The notes: generated from the sequence alone by a model not told the origin. A DNA stretch of 64,000 nt from JAALLB01 sp017643495 (GCA_965216105.1 OZ244147.1:372001-436000); one strand, 5' to 3'. Shown: positions 52,071 to 61,921, counted from the stretch's first letter. A program made the numbers and translations.

Positions 52071-52995
52071 AGTATATTGTTCGGCGGACGTGGCGCGCAA
52101 AAAAGAGGCGTGGCTTTTCTGGCTCGGGCATGAGCGACGAGTTGCAGACAAAACACTCGATGCATACGAGCGCGATCTCAGACAGTTTCTTGTCCACATG
52201 ACCGGATACCTGGGAGAGCCGGTCAAACTGGCCGACCTCGCGGATTTGAAACCGGTCGACATGCGCGGGTTCATGGCAAGACGGCGTGAAGGCGGTGCCC
52301 AGGCAAGAACCCTTGGCAGGGGTTTGGCCGGAATCCGTTCATTCATACGCTTCCTTGAAAAACAGGGTCTGGCAAATTCTGCCGGCATACGGGCAGCACG
52401 CTCACCAAAACAGCCCAAGACATTGCCAAAGGCGGTTCAGGCTTCCCAGGCATTGCGATTAACCGATGACAGGGAACAGATGCAGGAAACTCCGTGGGTG
52501 GCAGCACGTGATGCTGCGGTCATGGCGCTGCTCTATGGCTGCGGATTGCGGATTGGTGAAGCCTTGGCCCTCACGCATAACGATTTGCGCAATGTGGAGG
52601 CGGGCAGCGTTCGGGTCACAGGCAAGGGGGGCGTGACAAGAGTTGTTCCTGTATTGCCCCAAGTGGTCGATGCCATACACCGTTATCTTAAACTCTGCCC
52701 ACATGTCGTAGACGATGATGAACCCTTGTTCAGGGGAGTGAGGGGAGGCCCTTTGCAGGCTGCGATCGTGCAAAAAAACATGCGGCTGATGCGTTCGGCA
52801 CTTGGCCTGCCGGAAAGTGCAACTCCTCATGCCTTGCGGCATTCCTTTGCGACCCATTTGCTGGCAGGTGGTGGCGATCTGCGAACCATTCAGGAATTGC
52901 TGGGTCATGCATCACTTTCCACAACCCAGATTTACACTTCGGTCGATACGTCACGACTGCTGGATGTTTACGAGAAAGCACATCCCCGCTCCTGA
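52048..52995 (+). CDS. xerC: Tyrosine recombinase XerC
   Basis: This 315-residue site-specific recombinase resolves chromosome dimers at dif with XerD. The N-terminal SAM-like DNA-binding domain has AYERDLRQFLVHM. The catalytic set is R168 (GLRIGE), K193, H261, R264 (HALRHSF), H287 (LLGHAS) and the nucleophile Y296 (TTQIYTSVD). All are present. The ATG at 52048 lies within the fsa terminator, so a GTG at 52090 is an alternative, although homologues extend upstream of that point. It follows fsa, as in related genomes. Confidence 0.92.
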   Translation: MSNDPGFLVYCSADVARKKEAWLFWLGHERRVADKTLDAYERDLRQFLVHMTGYLGEPVKLADLADLKPVDMRGFMARRREGGAQARTLGRGLAGIRSFIRFLEKQGLANSAGIRAARSPKQPKTLPKAVQASQALRLTDDREQMQETPWVAARDAAVMALLYGCGLRIGEALALTHNDLRNVEAGSVRVTGKGGVTRVVPVLPQVVDAIHRYLKLCPHVVDDDEPLFRGVRGGPLQAAIVQKNMRLMRSALGLPESATPHALRHSFATHLLAGGGDLRTIQELLGHASLSTTQIYTSVDTSRLLDVYEKAHPRS

Positions 52996-53092
52996 TATGC
53001 ATGACACGGTTACACTCTTTTAACCGAGAGGCTTAACGCAATCTCCAGTATTACCATGCGAAAGCTAGGCTGAAAGAAACCGGGATTGATCC

Positions 53093-54145
53093 ATGAAGCC
53101 TGATAGCGTTACCGAGAAATTTCTTGTTGTGCTTGGCATAGCAAAATGCGCCCTTGTTCTGGCATTCTTTGCCAGTTTCGCAATGCTTGATCCACGACAT
53201 GCCCAGGCTGACAATGTCCCTGTGTGTAGCGGCAGCAACATTGTTGAAAAAATGCAGTCAGAATCTCCCGATGTCTATGACAAGGTCAGCGCCGAGGCTG
53301 CGAAGGTTCTCAATGGCGAGAACAACTTCTGGAAAGTGGAAAAGGCCGGGTATCCGGTCTCGTATCTTTTTGGAACCATGCACATGGCCGACCCGGAAAT
53401 TGCCCAACCGGGGAATAAGGTAACGGGCCTGATTGACGAAAGCGACCGGCTGGTTATTGAAGCGGTCGATGCGCTTGATCCTGTCGCCTCGCAACAGGCG
53501 ATGGCCGGACTTGGGCATCTAACCCTGCTGAAGGAAGGAACTTTGCGTGACCTGGTCAGGGATGATCTGGAAGACGAACTTGAAGCGTCTCTTTCCAAGC
53601 GCGGCATGCCGATTGCGCTGGCTGACAGAATGCAACCATGGCTGATTGCGACACTAATCTCGGTTCCTGTGTGTGAGATGAAACGCAAACAGGCAGGCGG
53701 CAAGGTGCTTGATTCAGAACTTGCTGCATATGCCAAGTCAAAAGGCATGGAAGTTGACGGGCTTGAGACTGTAGCAGAACAGCTTACTGCCATAGCCAGT
53801 TTGCCGCAGGAGTATCATGTCTCTTCGCTTGAAGAGACCCTGGCAAATGACGTCAAGGTTGAAGACATGATCGCAACGCTCAAGTATCTATATCTGGAAG
53901 AGCGCATGGGCATGGTAATTCCATTGATGAAGGAGCTTGCACCGGTAGGTTTCTCCGGTGAAGGGGCAGCACAATTTCAGGAAGCCCTGATAACGGTACG
54001 CAACAGGACCATGTTGAAACGCGTTCTGCCAATGCTAGAATCAGACAACAATTTTGTTGCTGTGGGTGCCCTGCATCTTCCCGGGGAAGAAGGGCTGGTC
54101 AATCTGCTTCGTCAAGAGGGGTTTGATCTGACGCCTGTCAGGTAG
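53093..54145 (+). CDS. TraB/GumN-family protein
   Basis: This 350-residue protein has an N-terminal signal peptide or anchor (about residues 14-38) and a TraB/GumN domain. The first signature is PVSYLFGTMHMADPE (about 90-104), and the last is FVAVGALHLPGEEGLVNLL near the C-terminus. The His/Glu-rich motif set resembles erythromycin-esterase and haem-binding-like folds, and metal-dependent proteolysis has been suggested for the family. A conserved cysteine is at VPVC. Function here is unknown. It precedes the MscS-type gene by about 90 bases. Confidence 0.85.
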   Translation: MKPDSVTEKFLVVLGIAKCALVLAFFASFAMLDPRHAQADNVPVCSGSNIVEKMQSESPDVYDKVSAEAAKVLNGENNFWKVEKAGYPVSYLFGTMHMADPEIAQPGNKVTGLIDESDRLVIEAVDALDPVASQQAMAGLGHLTLLKEGTLRDLVRDDLEDELEASLSKRGMPIALADRMQPWLIATLISVPVCEMKRKQAGGKVLDSELAAYAKSKGMEVDGLETVAEQLTAIASLPQEYHVSSLEETLANDVKVEDMIATLKYLYLEERMGMVIPLMKELAPVGFSGEGAAQFQEALITVRNRTMLKRVLPMLESDNNFVAVGALHLPGEEGLVNLLRQEGFDLTPVR

Positions 54146-54232
54146 TGCATAATCACTCTTCCGACATTGGCTCTCGAATTTTTCGAAAAGATCGTATATT
54201 GAATCGCGATTATCCGTAACGGGGTTTTACGC

Positions 54233-56650
54233 GTGCGATTGGCTCGAACTATTTTCGTTTTTGTCCTGCTGGCATTTGCAACCGTGCTGAGCGGTCATGC
54301 ATCAGCCCAAACGGCATCCGTCCCGTCACCGGCAGAGGAAAAGCCCCAGGTTTCGAACCCTGCTGACTGGACACCGATCCTCGATAATGCAACCCGCGCA
54401 GTGGAACGGGAAGGTGTTACCGAGAGAGAGCTTGACCGGATCATTGCAGATACGAACCGCATTCGCGAAGATGCCAATGTTCGCATCAATGAATTGCAGC
54501 CGCGGGTTGATGAAGTCTCACAGCAACTGAGTGAACTTGGCAAGCAACCCGCCGAAGGGGAGCCCGAGGAGCCGCCCGAAGCACGTGAACGCAGGGATGC
54601 CCTTAACAGCCAGTTTGCCAAACTGGATGCGGAACTAAAGGCTGCAAAGCTTGCTGCTGTACGTGCCCAGCAGTTGCAAAGGTCTGTTATTCAAAGCAGG
54701 CAGTCAAAATTCTTCCGGTCAATCAGTGTTCGTTCAAAAGGTGTTTACACGATTGATTTCTGGACGGACTTTCTCGGGGGCATTTCCGGGTATGTACACA
54801 GTTTCAACATCATAATTATTGATGGCCTGAAAATCGCGGCAAAGGAGCTGTTGGAAAACAGCTGGAAAATGGGGGTTGTACCCTTTTTCCTGATCGCCAC
54901 CATATATTTCTATCTGAGAATCCGGAGATTGCTTAGCGGCTTGGTCATTCTGGACCAATCGGATGACCCTGCATCGATCTACAAGTCCCGGTTTATCGAG
55001 TTTTGCCGAGACGGCGCGCTACCTGCGATCTGCATTTTCCTCGTTTACCGGATCTTGTGGGATTCATTTCTGTTAACACCACGACTTGGACAATTGCTGG
55101 CAAGCTTTGCGGTGATTGCGGCATTCTATGTCATGTCGATAGCAATGTTGCGCATTGTACTCATGCCGCGCCCCGGCCGGAGCCGGATTTTGCTTGTCAA
55201 TGACCTGCCGGCAAGACGCGTGGTTCTGACGCTCACGGTCGGCCTGACGGTTTCTGCAATTATTGCTGTCTTCAACGCGGTGGCCATTGTTGTCGTCTCC
55301 CGCCTTTCAATTTCTGTGGGTTTGAGTTTCCTGTTTGCGATTGCAGTGGCGATCAGTTTTCTGCTGGCAATGTGGATCGTTCACAAGGACAGGAACTACA
55401 CGGAATCATTAAGCGCCATTGTGGCTTATACTGCCCGTTGGCGGTTTGCGCGCGGCGTGGCAAACGTTGCTGCGATTGTCATCCTTTTCGCTGCGCTCTT
55501 TGGCTATATTGCTTTTGCGGAATTTCTCGCCCAACAGCTCATTTTCTGTCTGGTCGTGATTTGCAGCGTCTGGCTGATACTTCGGTTTGTCCATAACGTT
55601 GTCGCGCCCAGTACGGAACTTGCGCAGTTGCAAGCGGGGCAAACGCCTGACGGGGTGGCTGGTGAAAGCACAGGACAACCAAGTCAGCTGACCATTCTTG
55701 GAACGGGACTGCTGACCCTGTTTCTTTACCTTGCTGCTGCCTTGTTGCTGATGTTGCCGTGGGGATACCGGACAAGTGATTTCTTTCAGGTCTTTGAAAG
55801 AGTGTTTTTCGGTTTTGAAATTGGCGGGCTGAGGTTTTCCATATCCACAGTGCTTCTCGTTATCGCACTGTTTGTCGTCGGATACACGGTAACGGTTTCC
55901 CTCCGCAACTGGCTGAACAACAAGTTTCTGCCTGCAACTGCGATTGATATCGGGATAGCGAATTCAATCTCTACAGTGTTTGGTTATATCGGGTTTATCC
56001 TGGCGGCGATCTTTGCTGTCAGCGTAGCGGGATTTGACCTTTCAAATCTTGCCATTGTTGCCGGTGCCCTTTCCGTGGGTGTTGGTTTCGGCTTGCAGAG
56101 TATCGTTAACAATTTTGTTTCAGGTCTCATTCTACTGGCCGAGCGACCCATCAAGGCCGGTGACTGGATTGTAACGTCGGGTGGTGAAGGGATTGTCACA
56201 AAAATTTCCGTGCGCTCCACTGAGATCGAGACATTTGACCGGTCCACCGTCATTATTCCCAATTCAACCCTCATCACGGACAATGTCACAAACTGGACCC
56301 ATGAAAACAAAACAGGCCGCATAATTGTGCCTGTGGGAGTCAGCTATGACAGTGATGTTGAACAGGTGAAGGAAATCCTGCTCGAGTGTGCCAAAGAGCA
56401 CCGGTTGATACTGGGCAGACCGGCGCCGGTTGTTTACTTCATGGATTTTGGTGCCAGTTCACTCGACTTCCAGTTACGCTGCTTTCTGGCGGACATCAAC
56501 AATTGTCTCAGTGTTCAGAGCGAATTGCGTTTTGCAATTTTGGCTGCGCTACGCGAGGCAAATATCGAAATTCCGTTCCCTCAACGCGACCTTCACATTC
56601 GAAGCGGCATGGGTGCTGAGAGCGAGATGATTTCGCAGTCGGAGAGTTAA
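54233..56650 (+). CDS. Large MscS-family mechanosensitive channel (DUF3772)
   Basis: This 805-residue inner-membrane protein has a signal peptide (cleaved near ASAQTA). A periplasmic DUF3772 domain with coiled-coil character spans about 60-160. About ten membrane helices follow. The MscS pore and beta domain is at about 590-790, with VGVGFGLQSIVNNFVSGLILLAERPIKAGDWI in outline and VIIPNSTLITDNVTNWT. Such KefA-like channels open on membrane tension and release solutes on hypo-osmotic shock. GTG is the start, and the gene lies after the TraB-like gene on the same strand. Confidence 0.9.
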   Translation: MRLARTIFVFVLLAFATVLSGHASAQTASVPSPAEEKPQVSNPADWTPILDNATRAVEREGVTERELDRIIADTNRIREDANVRINELQPRVDEVSQQLSELGKQPAEGEPEEPPEARERRDALNSQFAKLDAELKAAKLAAVRAQQLQRSVIQSRQSKFFRSISVRSKGVYTIDFWTDFLGGISGYVHSFNIIIIDGLKIAAKELLENSWKMGVVPFFLIATIYFYLRIRRLLSGLVILDQSDDPASIYKSRFIEFCRDGALPAICIFLVYRILWDSFLLTPRLGQLLASFAVIAAFYVMSIAMLRIVLMPRPGRSRILLVNDLPARRVVLTLTVGLTVSAIIAVFNAVAIVVVSRLSISVGLSFLFAIAVAISFLLAMWIVHKDRNYTESLSAIVAYTARWRFARGVANVAAIVILFAALFGYIAFAEFLAQQLIFCLVVICSVWLILRFVHNVVAPSTELAQLQAGQTPDGVAGESTGQPSQLTILGTGLLTLFLYLAAALLLMLPWGYRTSDFFQVFERVFFGFEIGGLRFSISTVLLVIALFVVGYTVTVSLRNWLNNKFLPATAIDIGIANSISTVFGYIGFILAAIFAVSVAGFDLSNLAIVAGALSVGVGFGLQSIVNNFVSGLILLAERPIKAGDWIVTSGGEGIVTKISVRSTEIETFDRSTVIIPNSTLITDNVTNWTHENKTGRIIVPVGVSYDSDVEQVKEILLECAKEHRLILGRPAPVVYFMDFGASSLDFQLRCFLADINNCLSVQSELRFAILAALREANIEIPFPQRDLHIRSGMGAESEMISQSES

Positions 56651-56666
56651 TCACCAAATATTCCGG

Positions 56667-57905
56667 TCAACGCCTGAGCAGTTTGCGAGCGATTTTTCTG
56701 GCTTTCCGTTCGGCTAGCAGTTCTTTCCGTATACGGCACGAATAATCACTTGCGCCTTCACCCATCCCGATGGAGAGACTGCACACCTCGCGCAAATCCG
56801 GCCACAGCCGTCGTGCTGTTGTGTTGCAAGGGTCGGCAAGGGAATCCAGGCCCTTGAAACCGGGCTCACTGGACAATGTCTGGTTCATGTGATTCATGAG
56901 GAGGTTGCCGACAGAATATGCTGCGTACTGCTCATCATAGGCTGTTTTCCAGGGAAAATAATAGCCGCCTGAAGAAAACAACACGACCGAAGCCAGCATT
57001 CGTCCATCCGCTTTCATGGAAAAGATTTCGCACTGACCATTTGCCGCCATGGCTGCGACGCTCTCACGGGCGAAGGCGACGTCTTTCTTGCGCGCAAGCA
57101 GTGCTGTGCCCCGTTTGCCCTTCCAGCCCCTGGCTTCGAGAGTTAGCAATTCTTCCATTGCGGAAACTGTTTGCTGAGGGGCCGTACTGCGTTCAAAACT
57201 TGCAGGGCCGTGCTTTTCCTGCAACCGGCTCATTGCGACACGGAACCGTTGTCGGCGTTTGCCGCTGACATGGGTTTCTTCGTAATTGGCTCCTGAAACC
57301 GGGTAATATGCCCCGCGAAACCGGTTCGAAAAACGCACCAGACGGTCAGACAGTGATGGGGCATTGTACAGGGTTTCACAAAGATCACTTTCAACGGGGA
57401 TTTCGTTGAAGAGGATTACTAGTGGTTCGGGGCTTGCAGGATTGGACAGACAGTTGACCAAGGCGTTGATAACCGGTCCGGAATGTTCGTGCTCCATCAA
57501 TGGCTGGCCAAGTGGGCCGTATTTTTGTGTCCATACTCTCAAAACCGGTTGTCTTGCCAACATTGTTTTTTCAAAGCGGGCAGGTGCAAACATTTTGAGT
57601 ATCTCGTGGTTTCCGACACGTTCACTCAAGTAGAGAAATTGCATTTCCCCATTGGCGAGATGCTCGATAGCCGGTTCCAGAATGGGCAGTTCAAAAAACG
57701 GATTGGGATGATTTTGAAGGCTGGCAAGCTCCTTGACCTGCTTGCGCAGGCCTTCATGCTGCAAGGAGGAAAGCAGTCCCAATGTCCAGGCTGAACTGTC
57801 AATACCTGCATGGCTGGCCAGAATCCGCGCATCCTTCCCCCAACTGTCATCATGTATGCCCCGGATCATGTTCAGGAGCTTCTTGGGATCATCCATGTTG
57901 CTCAT
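56667..57905 (-). CDS. CelD/BcsL-type GNAT acyltransferase
   Basis: This 412-residue protein has a C-terminal GNAT-like fold of the CelD/BcsL-type superfamily. The core has LTLEARGWKGKRGTALLARKK in outline, and AVVLFSSGGYYFPWKTAYDEQYAAYSVGNLLMNH-type conserved motifs with acceptor and CoA sites. The N-terminal half is poorly conserved. CelD-like enzymes are tied to polysaccharide acylation, but the substrate here is unknown. It overlaps the start of the flippase gene by 4 bases (ATGA), so the two are translationally coupled. Confidence 0.8.
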   Translation of the reverse strand: MSNMDDPKKLLNMIRGIHDDSWGKDARILASHAGIDSSAWTLGLLSSLQHEGLRKQVKELASLQNHPNPFFELPILEPAIEHLANGEMQFLYLSERVGNHEILKMFAPARFEKTMLARQPVLRVWTQKYGPLGQPLMEHEHSGPVINALVNCLSNPASPEPLVILFNEIPVESDLCETLYNAPSLSDRLVRFSNRFRGAYYPVSGANYEETHVSGKRRQRFRVAMSRLQEKHGPASFERSTAPQQTVSAMEELLTLEARGWKGKRGTALLARKKDVAFARESVAAMAANGQCEIFSMKADGRMLASVVLFSSGGYYFPWKTAYDEQYAAYSVGNLLMNHMNQTLSSEPGFKGLDSLADPCNTTARRLWPDLREVCSLSIGMGEGASDYSCRIRKELLAERKARKIARKLLRR

Positions 57906-59317
57906 GCGGCGTTACCTGCAGGAGTGGAGCGTTGTGGAATTATGAAAACATGTATCCCGAGTTTGCGTTTTGCCAATGCATGGAGTGCAAGACTTTCAAA
58001 TGCCAGTGCGCTTGTGGTGGCTATTGCTGCACCGGCAAGCCCGAACAGGGGAATAAGCGAGAAGTTCAACATGATGTTGACGAGCACATTCAGCGCATAG
58101 ATTGATGCACATGCATTCTGTCCCCCGGCCATAACAAGCAGGGACTCGGCGGGTCCCACGCTCGAGCGCAACACGATGCCTATGGCAAGGATCCAGATCA
58201 GGTATTCACCAGATGTGAATTCACTGCCGAACAACATCAGGAAATACTTGCCAAGAACCATCATGAGGCCTGCCAGAAGCAGTGAAGGCCAGAAAGTCCA
58301 TGCAACTGTCCTTTGGACAAAGTTCTGGAATGCGACCCGGTCACCCTGCTGGTGAAATGTCGAATAACGGTGACTTACGGCACCGCGTACTGCAAAATAT
58401 ACGAAATGCACCAGGGCCAGAATTTTCGTGCTGGCATAATAGACAGCCGTGTCTTCAGGGGTCATCAGCGCACTGACAAATATGATGTCTATGGATGTTT
58501 GCAGGATGTAAAAGCCTTCAACCAGAAACATTGGCAGGGCAATCGCCACCCAATAACCATAGCGGTATTCAGAGCGGACTTTCGGCACTTCACCGGGCAA
58601 TTTGCTGAATGCGGCAACGCACTGGTAAATTGTTGTCACGGAAGTCGAGATTATGCCCGCCCACATGGCTGTAATGGCGTTCGCCTCAAAGCCCGCCAGG
58701 ATCGCTATCCACATGACCACCAGTATGCCAAGAGGGCGCATGATGAAAGTCGGGAAAAATGCGACATAGGTCCAGTTGAATGCGCGCCCCACACCATCCA
58801 TGACGCCTTCAAGCGAAAGGGCGGGAAGGCATATAAGGGCAAGGTAGGCCGGTGCTATGTAATAGGCTTTCACGACACCGGGATAGAAGTAGAGGAGGGC
58901 TGCCGCCGCCAGGCTGAACAGGGTGGTCACTACCAGTGATACAAGGACGGATACGCGTATGGAGCCACGGAGCAGGCCCGGCAATTCTTGTGCCCGGTAT
59001 TCAGAAATGAGGCGGATAACCGCAGACGGAAATCCGACACCGGTGATGTTTCCGGCAAACAGGGCAATCACCCATATTGCTACAAAAATCCCGTACTCAA
59101 ATGTGCCTAGCCACCGCGCCAGCATGACCTGGGACACAAAGGCTATTATGGCACTGGCAACCCGGATGACAAAAATGATCATGGCCATGCGCTGCGCGCG
59201 CGCATTATCATCCGTTCCCGAAAGAACCGCATCCGCCGTGGCTGCAAGGGGCTCTGCCTTGCGGGCAAGTTTTTCCGGCAGATATCTTTCAGCCAGTCTC
59301 TTTATTTCGATACGCAA
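57902..59317 (-). CDS. Polysaccharide-type flippase (MOP superfamily)
   Basis: This 471-residue membrane protein has about 12-14 helices after a 40-residue charged cytoplasmic start. It resembles Wzx/MOP flippases that move lipid-linked sugars across the inner membrane. Features are MLARWLGTFEYGIFVAIW, MFLVEGFYILQTSIDIIFVSALM in outline and VGPAESLLVMAGGQN. The acyltransferase overlaps its 3' end. No glycosyltransferase or polymerase gene is near, so the cargo is undefined. Confidence 0.85.
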   Translation of the reverse strand: MRIEIKRLAERYLPEKLARKAEPLAATADAVLSGTDDNARAQRMAMIIFVIRVASAIIAFVSQVMLARWLGTFEYGIFVAIWVIALFAGNITGVGFPSAVIRLISEYRAQELPGLLRGSIRVSVLVSLVVTTLFSLAAAALLYFYPGVVKAYYIAPAYLALICLPALSLEGVMDGVGRAFNWTYVAFFPTFIMRPLGILVVMWIAILAGFEANAITAMWAGIISTSVTTIYQCVAAFSKLPGEVPKVRSEYRYGYWVAIALPMFLVEGFYILQTSIDIIFVSALMTPEDTAVYYASTKILALVHFVYFAVRGAVSHRYSTFHQQGDRVAFQNFVQRTVAWTFWPSLLLAGLMMVLGKYFLMLFGSEFTSGEYLIWILAIGIVLRSSVGPAESLLVMAGGQNACASIYALNVLVNIMLNFSLIPLFGLAGAAIATTSALAFESLALHALAKRKLGIHVFIIPQRSTPAGNAA

Positions 59318-59428
59318 TACCTTACTCCCGAACTGCTCCTGACTAGCATTTTTCGCTTAATAAAGTATTGGGATTGCTTCACGCCTGCGTTACATGTGAA
59401 CGCAGAACTGAACACGCGGAGATGGCCT

Positions 59429-59665
59429 ATGGAGCAGGAAAATGCATCAATTCTTGACTTGCGTGGCCTGAAATGTCCCTTGCCCGTGCTAAAGGCTCGC
59501 AAAGCCATGCAGCCTCTTGCTGCCGGTTCCCGCATATGGCTGGAGACCACTGATCCGCTTGCAGTGATTGATATTCCGGCTTTTTGCAATGAAAATGGCC
59601 ACGAACTGCTGGCTACGGAGGATTGCGGGGAGTATCAGCGCTTTCTTCTGTCTAAAGGCGATTAG
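59429..59665 (+). CDS. tusA: TusA-family sulfurtransferase
   Basis: This 78-residue protein of the TusA/SirA/YeeD fold has the active cysteine C16 in DLRGLKCPLPVLKARKAM, with the CPxP motif typical of the family. It relays persulfide sulfur for tRNA thiolation or molybdenum cofactor synthesis; the branch is not clear. The ATG at 59429 (MEQENASIL) is preferred over one 11 codons upstream. It diverges from the flippase gene and converges with the CobW-like gene. Confidence 0.9.
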   Translation: MEQENASILDLRGLKCPLPVLKARKAMQPLAAGSRIWLETTDPLAVIDIPAFCNENGHELLATEDCGEYQRFLLSKGD

Positions 59666-59680
59666 CCGTGGCAAAGCCTT

Positions 59681-60697
59681 TCAGCGTCTGAAATCGTGCC
59701 CCGGTACGGAAAGCGGGTTTTCTGTCAGGGCCTGTCTGTCAGGCGTATCCGCTGCAAGATGTCCGCAGAACGCATCGAAAGTGGTTTGGACGGGTGTTTG
59801 CAATCCGTTTGCCATGATTGCAATCAGGGTTGTGTGCTCGTGACCGTCGGGCCAGTGGTCCATGACGCCGAAATCATGAACCATGGGGCCGCTAACCTGT
59901 ACCACAAGCGGTTTGTCCGGGTGTTCCCTTACTCGTACGAACCCTTTCACTCTCAACAATCCTTCGCCGATTGTGCTTGCCAAATGATGCAGCAGGCCGG
60001 CGGTTTGGGGTATGTCCAAGAGGGTTTGTGTTTCCAGTCGAACCGAGCAATACCGTTGGGCATGATCATGGGAAGCATGGGGTTTGCCTGAAGGTATGGT
60101 GCGTTCACCCGAGAAGCAGACAGGAATGCGATCCGGATCCGCCAGAACCGTCAAATGTTCGTTTATCTGTGACACTTTCTTTCGAACGGCCTCATGCCTG
60201 TTCTCGGGTAGATCTGTTTTGGAAATGTAAACCAGATCAGCGAGCGTCACCTGAAACCTGGCCTCTTCGTGTGCATCAAGGGTTTCGATGCCACGCAAAC
60301 CATCTACAACAGTCATGACCATGGCGGGGCGATAACGACTGGCAAGCTCGGTATTGGCTGCAATGGACTGAAAAACGGGCAACGGATCTGCAATGCCGGT
60401 CGTCTCGATGACAACCTGCCTGAAAAGGCTCGTATCCAGTTCGAGAAGGGTGTCGACAAGTTCTCCCCGCACGCTGCAGCAGAGACATCCGTTGGACAGT
60501 TCCAGGATGGTATCGGAGCTTTCAGTGACCAGAAGATGGTCCAGCCCGATGTCGCCAAACTCGTTCACAATCACGAGCGTATTGGCAAAGTCCTCCCGCT
60601 TCAGAAGCCTGTTCAGAAGTGAGGTTTTGCCTGAACCCAGAAACCCGGTTAGGAGGATGACGGGGCATTTTTCCTGTGCAGTCATTCCTTCCTTCAT
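59681..60697 (-). CDS. CobW-family GTP-binding metallochaperone
   Basis: This 338-residue G3E GTPase has Walker A GFLGSGKTSLLN (about 18-29), the metal-binding CLCC motif in LSNGCLCCSVRG (C71, C73, C74) and the guanine-specificity segment SKTDLP. The C-terminal CobW domain has a His-rich GKPHASHDHAQRY stretch. CobW proteins deliver Zn or Co to client enzymes. No Zur-like site was seen. Its start overlaps the D-alanyl-D-alanine carboxypeptidase stop (ATGA), so the two are co-transcribed, which is unusual. Confidence 0.9.
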   Translation of the reverse strand: MKEGMTAQEKCPVILLTGFLGSGKTSLLNRLLKREDFANTLVIVNEFGDIGLDHLLVTESSDTILELSNGCLCCSVRGELVDTLLELDTSLFRQVVIETTGIADPLPVFQSIAANTELASRYRPAMVMTVVDGLRGIETLDAHEEARFQVTLADLVYISKTDLPENRHEAVRKKVSQINEHLTVLADPDRIPVCFSGERTIPSGKPHASHDHAQRYCSVRLETQTLLDIPQTAGLLHHLASTIGEGLLRVKGFVRVREHPDKPLVVQVSGPMVHDFGVMDHWPDGHEHTTLIAIMANGLQTPVQTTFDAFCGHLAADTPDRQALTENPLSVPGHDFRR

Positions 60698-61833
60698 GGT
60701 CGGGGTGTTGGCAGGGCGATACGCCCCGTCCTCAAATTGCCAATGGCAGGGAATGGCTGAGTGTTCTCTTGATCAGGTCGTTTGGTGGGAACAGGGATGT
60801 CAGAAAGTGCTGCGATTGTAATGGATTCGCTTGCTGCCGCATCAATGCCGCCAGTACGTACTGACAGGATGTGAGTGGATTTTTTGCGTGCAGAAAGGTA
60901 GGGCGAGGAAAGTTTGGCCTGTCCGGCTCCGGGGTCGTACCGGTTTTTGCGTGCAGCTTCTGTACACAGGACTGGCCGCATGTTGCGTGGTTTTGCCGAG
61001 GTTCCTACTGGCGTATTGAAAACGGTTCCGGAAGAGCGGCCTGTCATGCGAAATCCGGCATCCAGCAGTTTTGCTGCGGCAACGGCGCGGTCCGTCTGGG
61101 AATCCCTTCCAAAAACAACCGCAACCAGGGTGCGTCCGCTGCGGCGTGCAGAAGCAACCATGTTATAGCCGGATGCACACACAAACCCTGTCTTCATGCC
61201 GTTTGCGCCACTGAACCGTTCCAACAGCAGGTTATAGGAATAATGAGTATTCTGAGCCGTTCGAATGGCGACTGCGGAAAACATGTCGGCATATTGGGGA
61301 AATTCTTCAAACAGCCGGATTGAGAGAATTGCCATATCCCTGGCAGAGGTGAACTGGGAAGGGCTGTGCAGCCCGTTGGAATTTGCAAACCGGGTGTTGT
61401 TCAGGCCAAGCCGCCGCGCTTCATCGTTCATCCGCCTGACAAATTCCGGAACGCTTCCTGCAACTGCTTCTGCCAGTGCAAGTGATACGTCATTGGCACT
61501 CTTCACAATGACAATCTTGAGGGCATTGTCGATGCGCAATTGGACACCCTGCTTGTATCCCATGCGACTGGGAGGCTGTTGTCTGGCTGCCTTGCTGATA
61601 ACGACGGGAGATCCGTCTTCTATCTCACCATTTGCGATTGCCCTGAATGTGACATAGGCGGTCATGAGCTTCGTCAGGGATGCAGGATACCACCGGTCGT
61701 CCGCCTTGTGGGCATCCAGTATGGCACCGTTACCGGCATCAACCAGAATGTAGGGAGTGTCTGAGGCTAATGTTCTGCCCGGCCATGCGCAGAGCAGAAG
61801 AATGATTGAAAACAGGCAAGCGCAACGATACAT
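60694..61833 (-). CDS. D-alanyl-D-alanine carboxypeptidase (low-molecular-mass PBP)
   Basis: This 379-residue DacA/DacC-type serine peptidase trims peptidoglycan stem peptides in the periplasm. A signal peptide (cut near TLASDT) precedes the catalytic set S52-x-x-K55 in ASLTKLMTAY, S112-x-N114 in VKSANDVSL and K214-T-G in GMKTGFVCASGYN. Beyond the peptidase fold there is a C-terminal stretch without a clear SPOR domain. The gene is transcribed together with the CobW-like gene. Confidence 0.93.
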   Translation of the reverse strand: MYRCACLFSIILLLCAWPGRTLASDTPYILVDAGNGAILDAHKADDRWYPASLTKLMTAYVTFRAIANGEIEDGSPVVISKAARQQPPSRMGYKQGVQLRIDNALKIVIVKSANDVSLALAEAVAGSVPEFVRRMNDEARRLGLNNTRFANSNGLHSPSQFTSARDMAILSIRLFEEFPQYADMFSAVAIRTAQNTHYSYNLLLERFSGANGMKTGFVCASGYNMVASARRSGRTLVAVVFGRDSQTDRAVAAAKLLDAGFRMTGRSSGTVFNTPVGTSAKPRNMRPVLCTEAARKNRYDPGAGQAKLSSPYLSARKKSTHILSVRTGGIDAAASESITIAALSDIPVPTKRPDQENTQPFPAIGNLRTGRIALPTPRP

Positions 61834-61921
61834 TTGATCTCGCTAAATACAACTACACGGGTTCGGGTGGCAGAATGACACCAGTAAGAGAATCCATATA
61901 CCCCAGTTTTCAGGATTTCAG

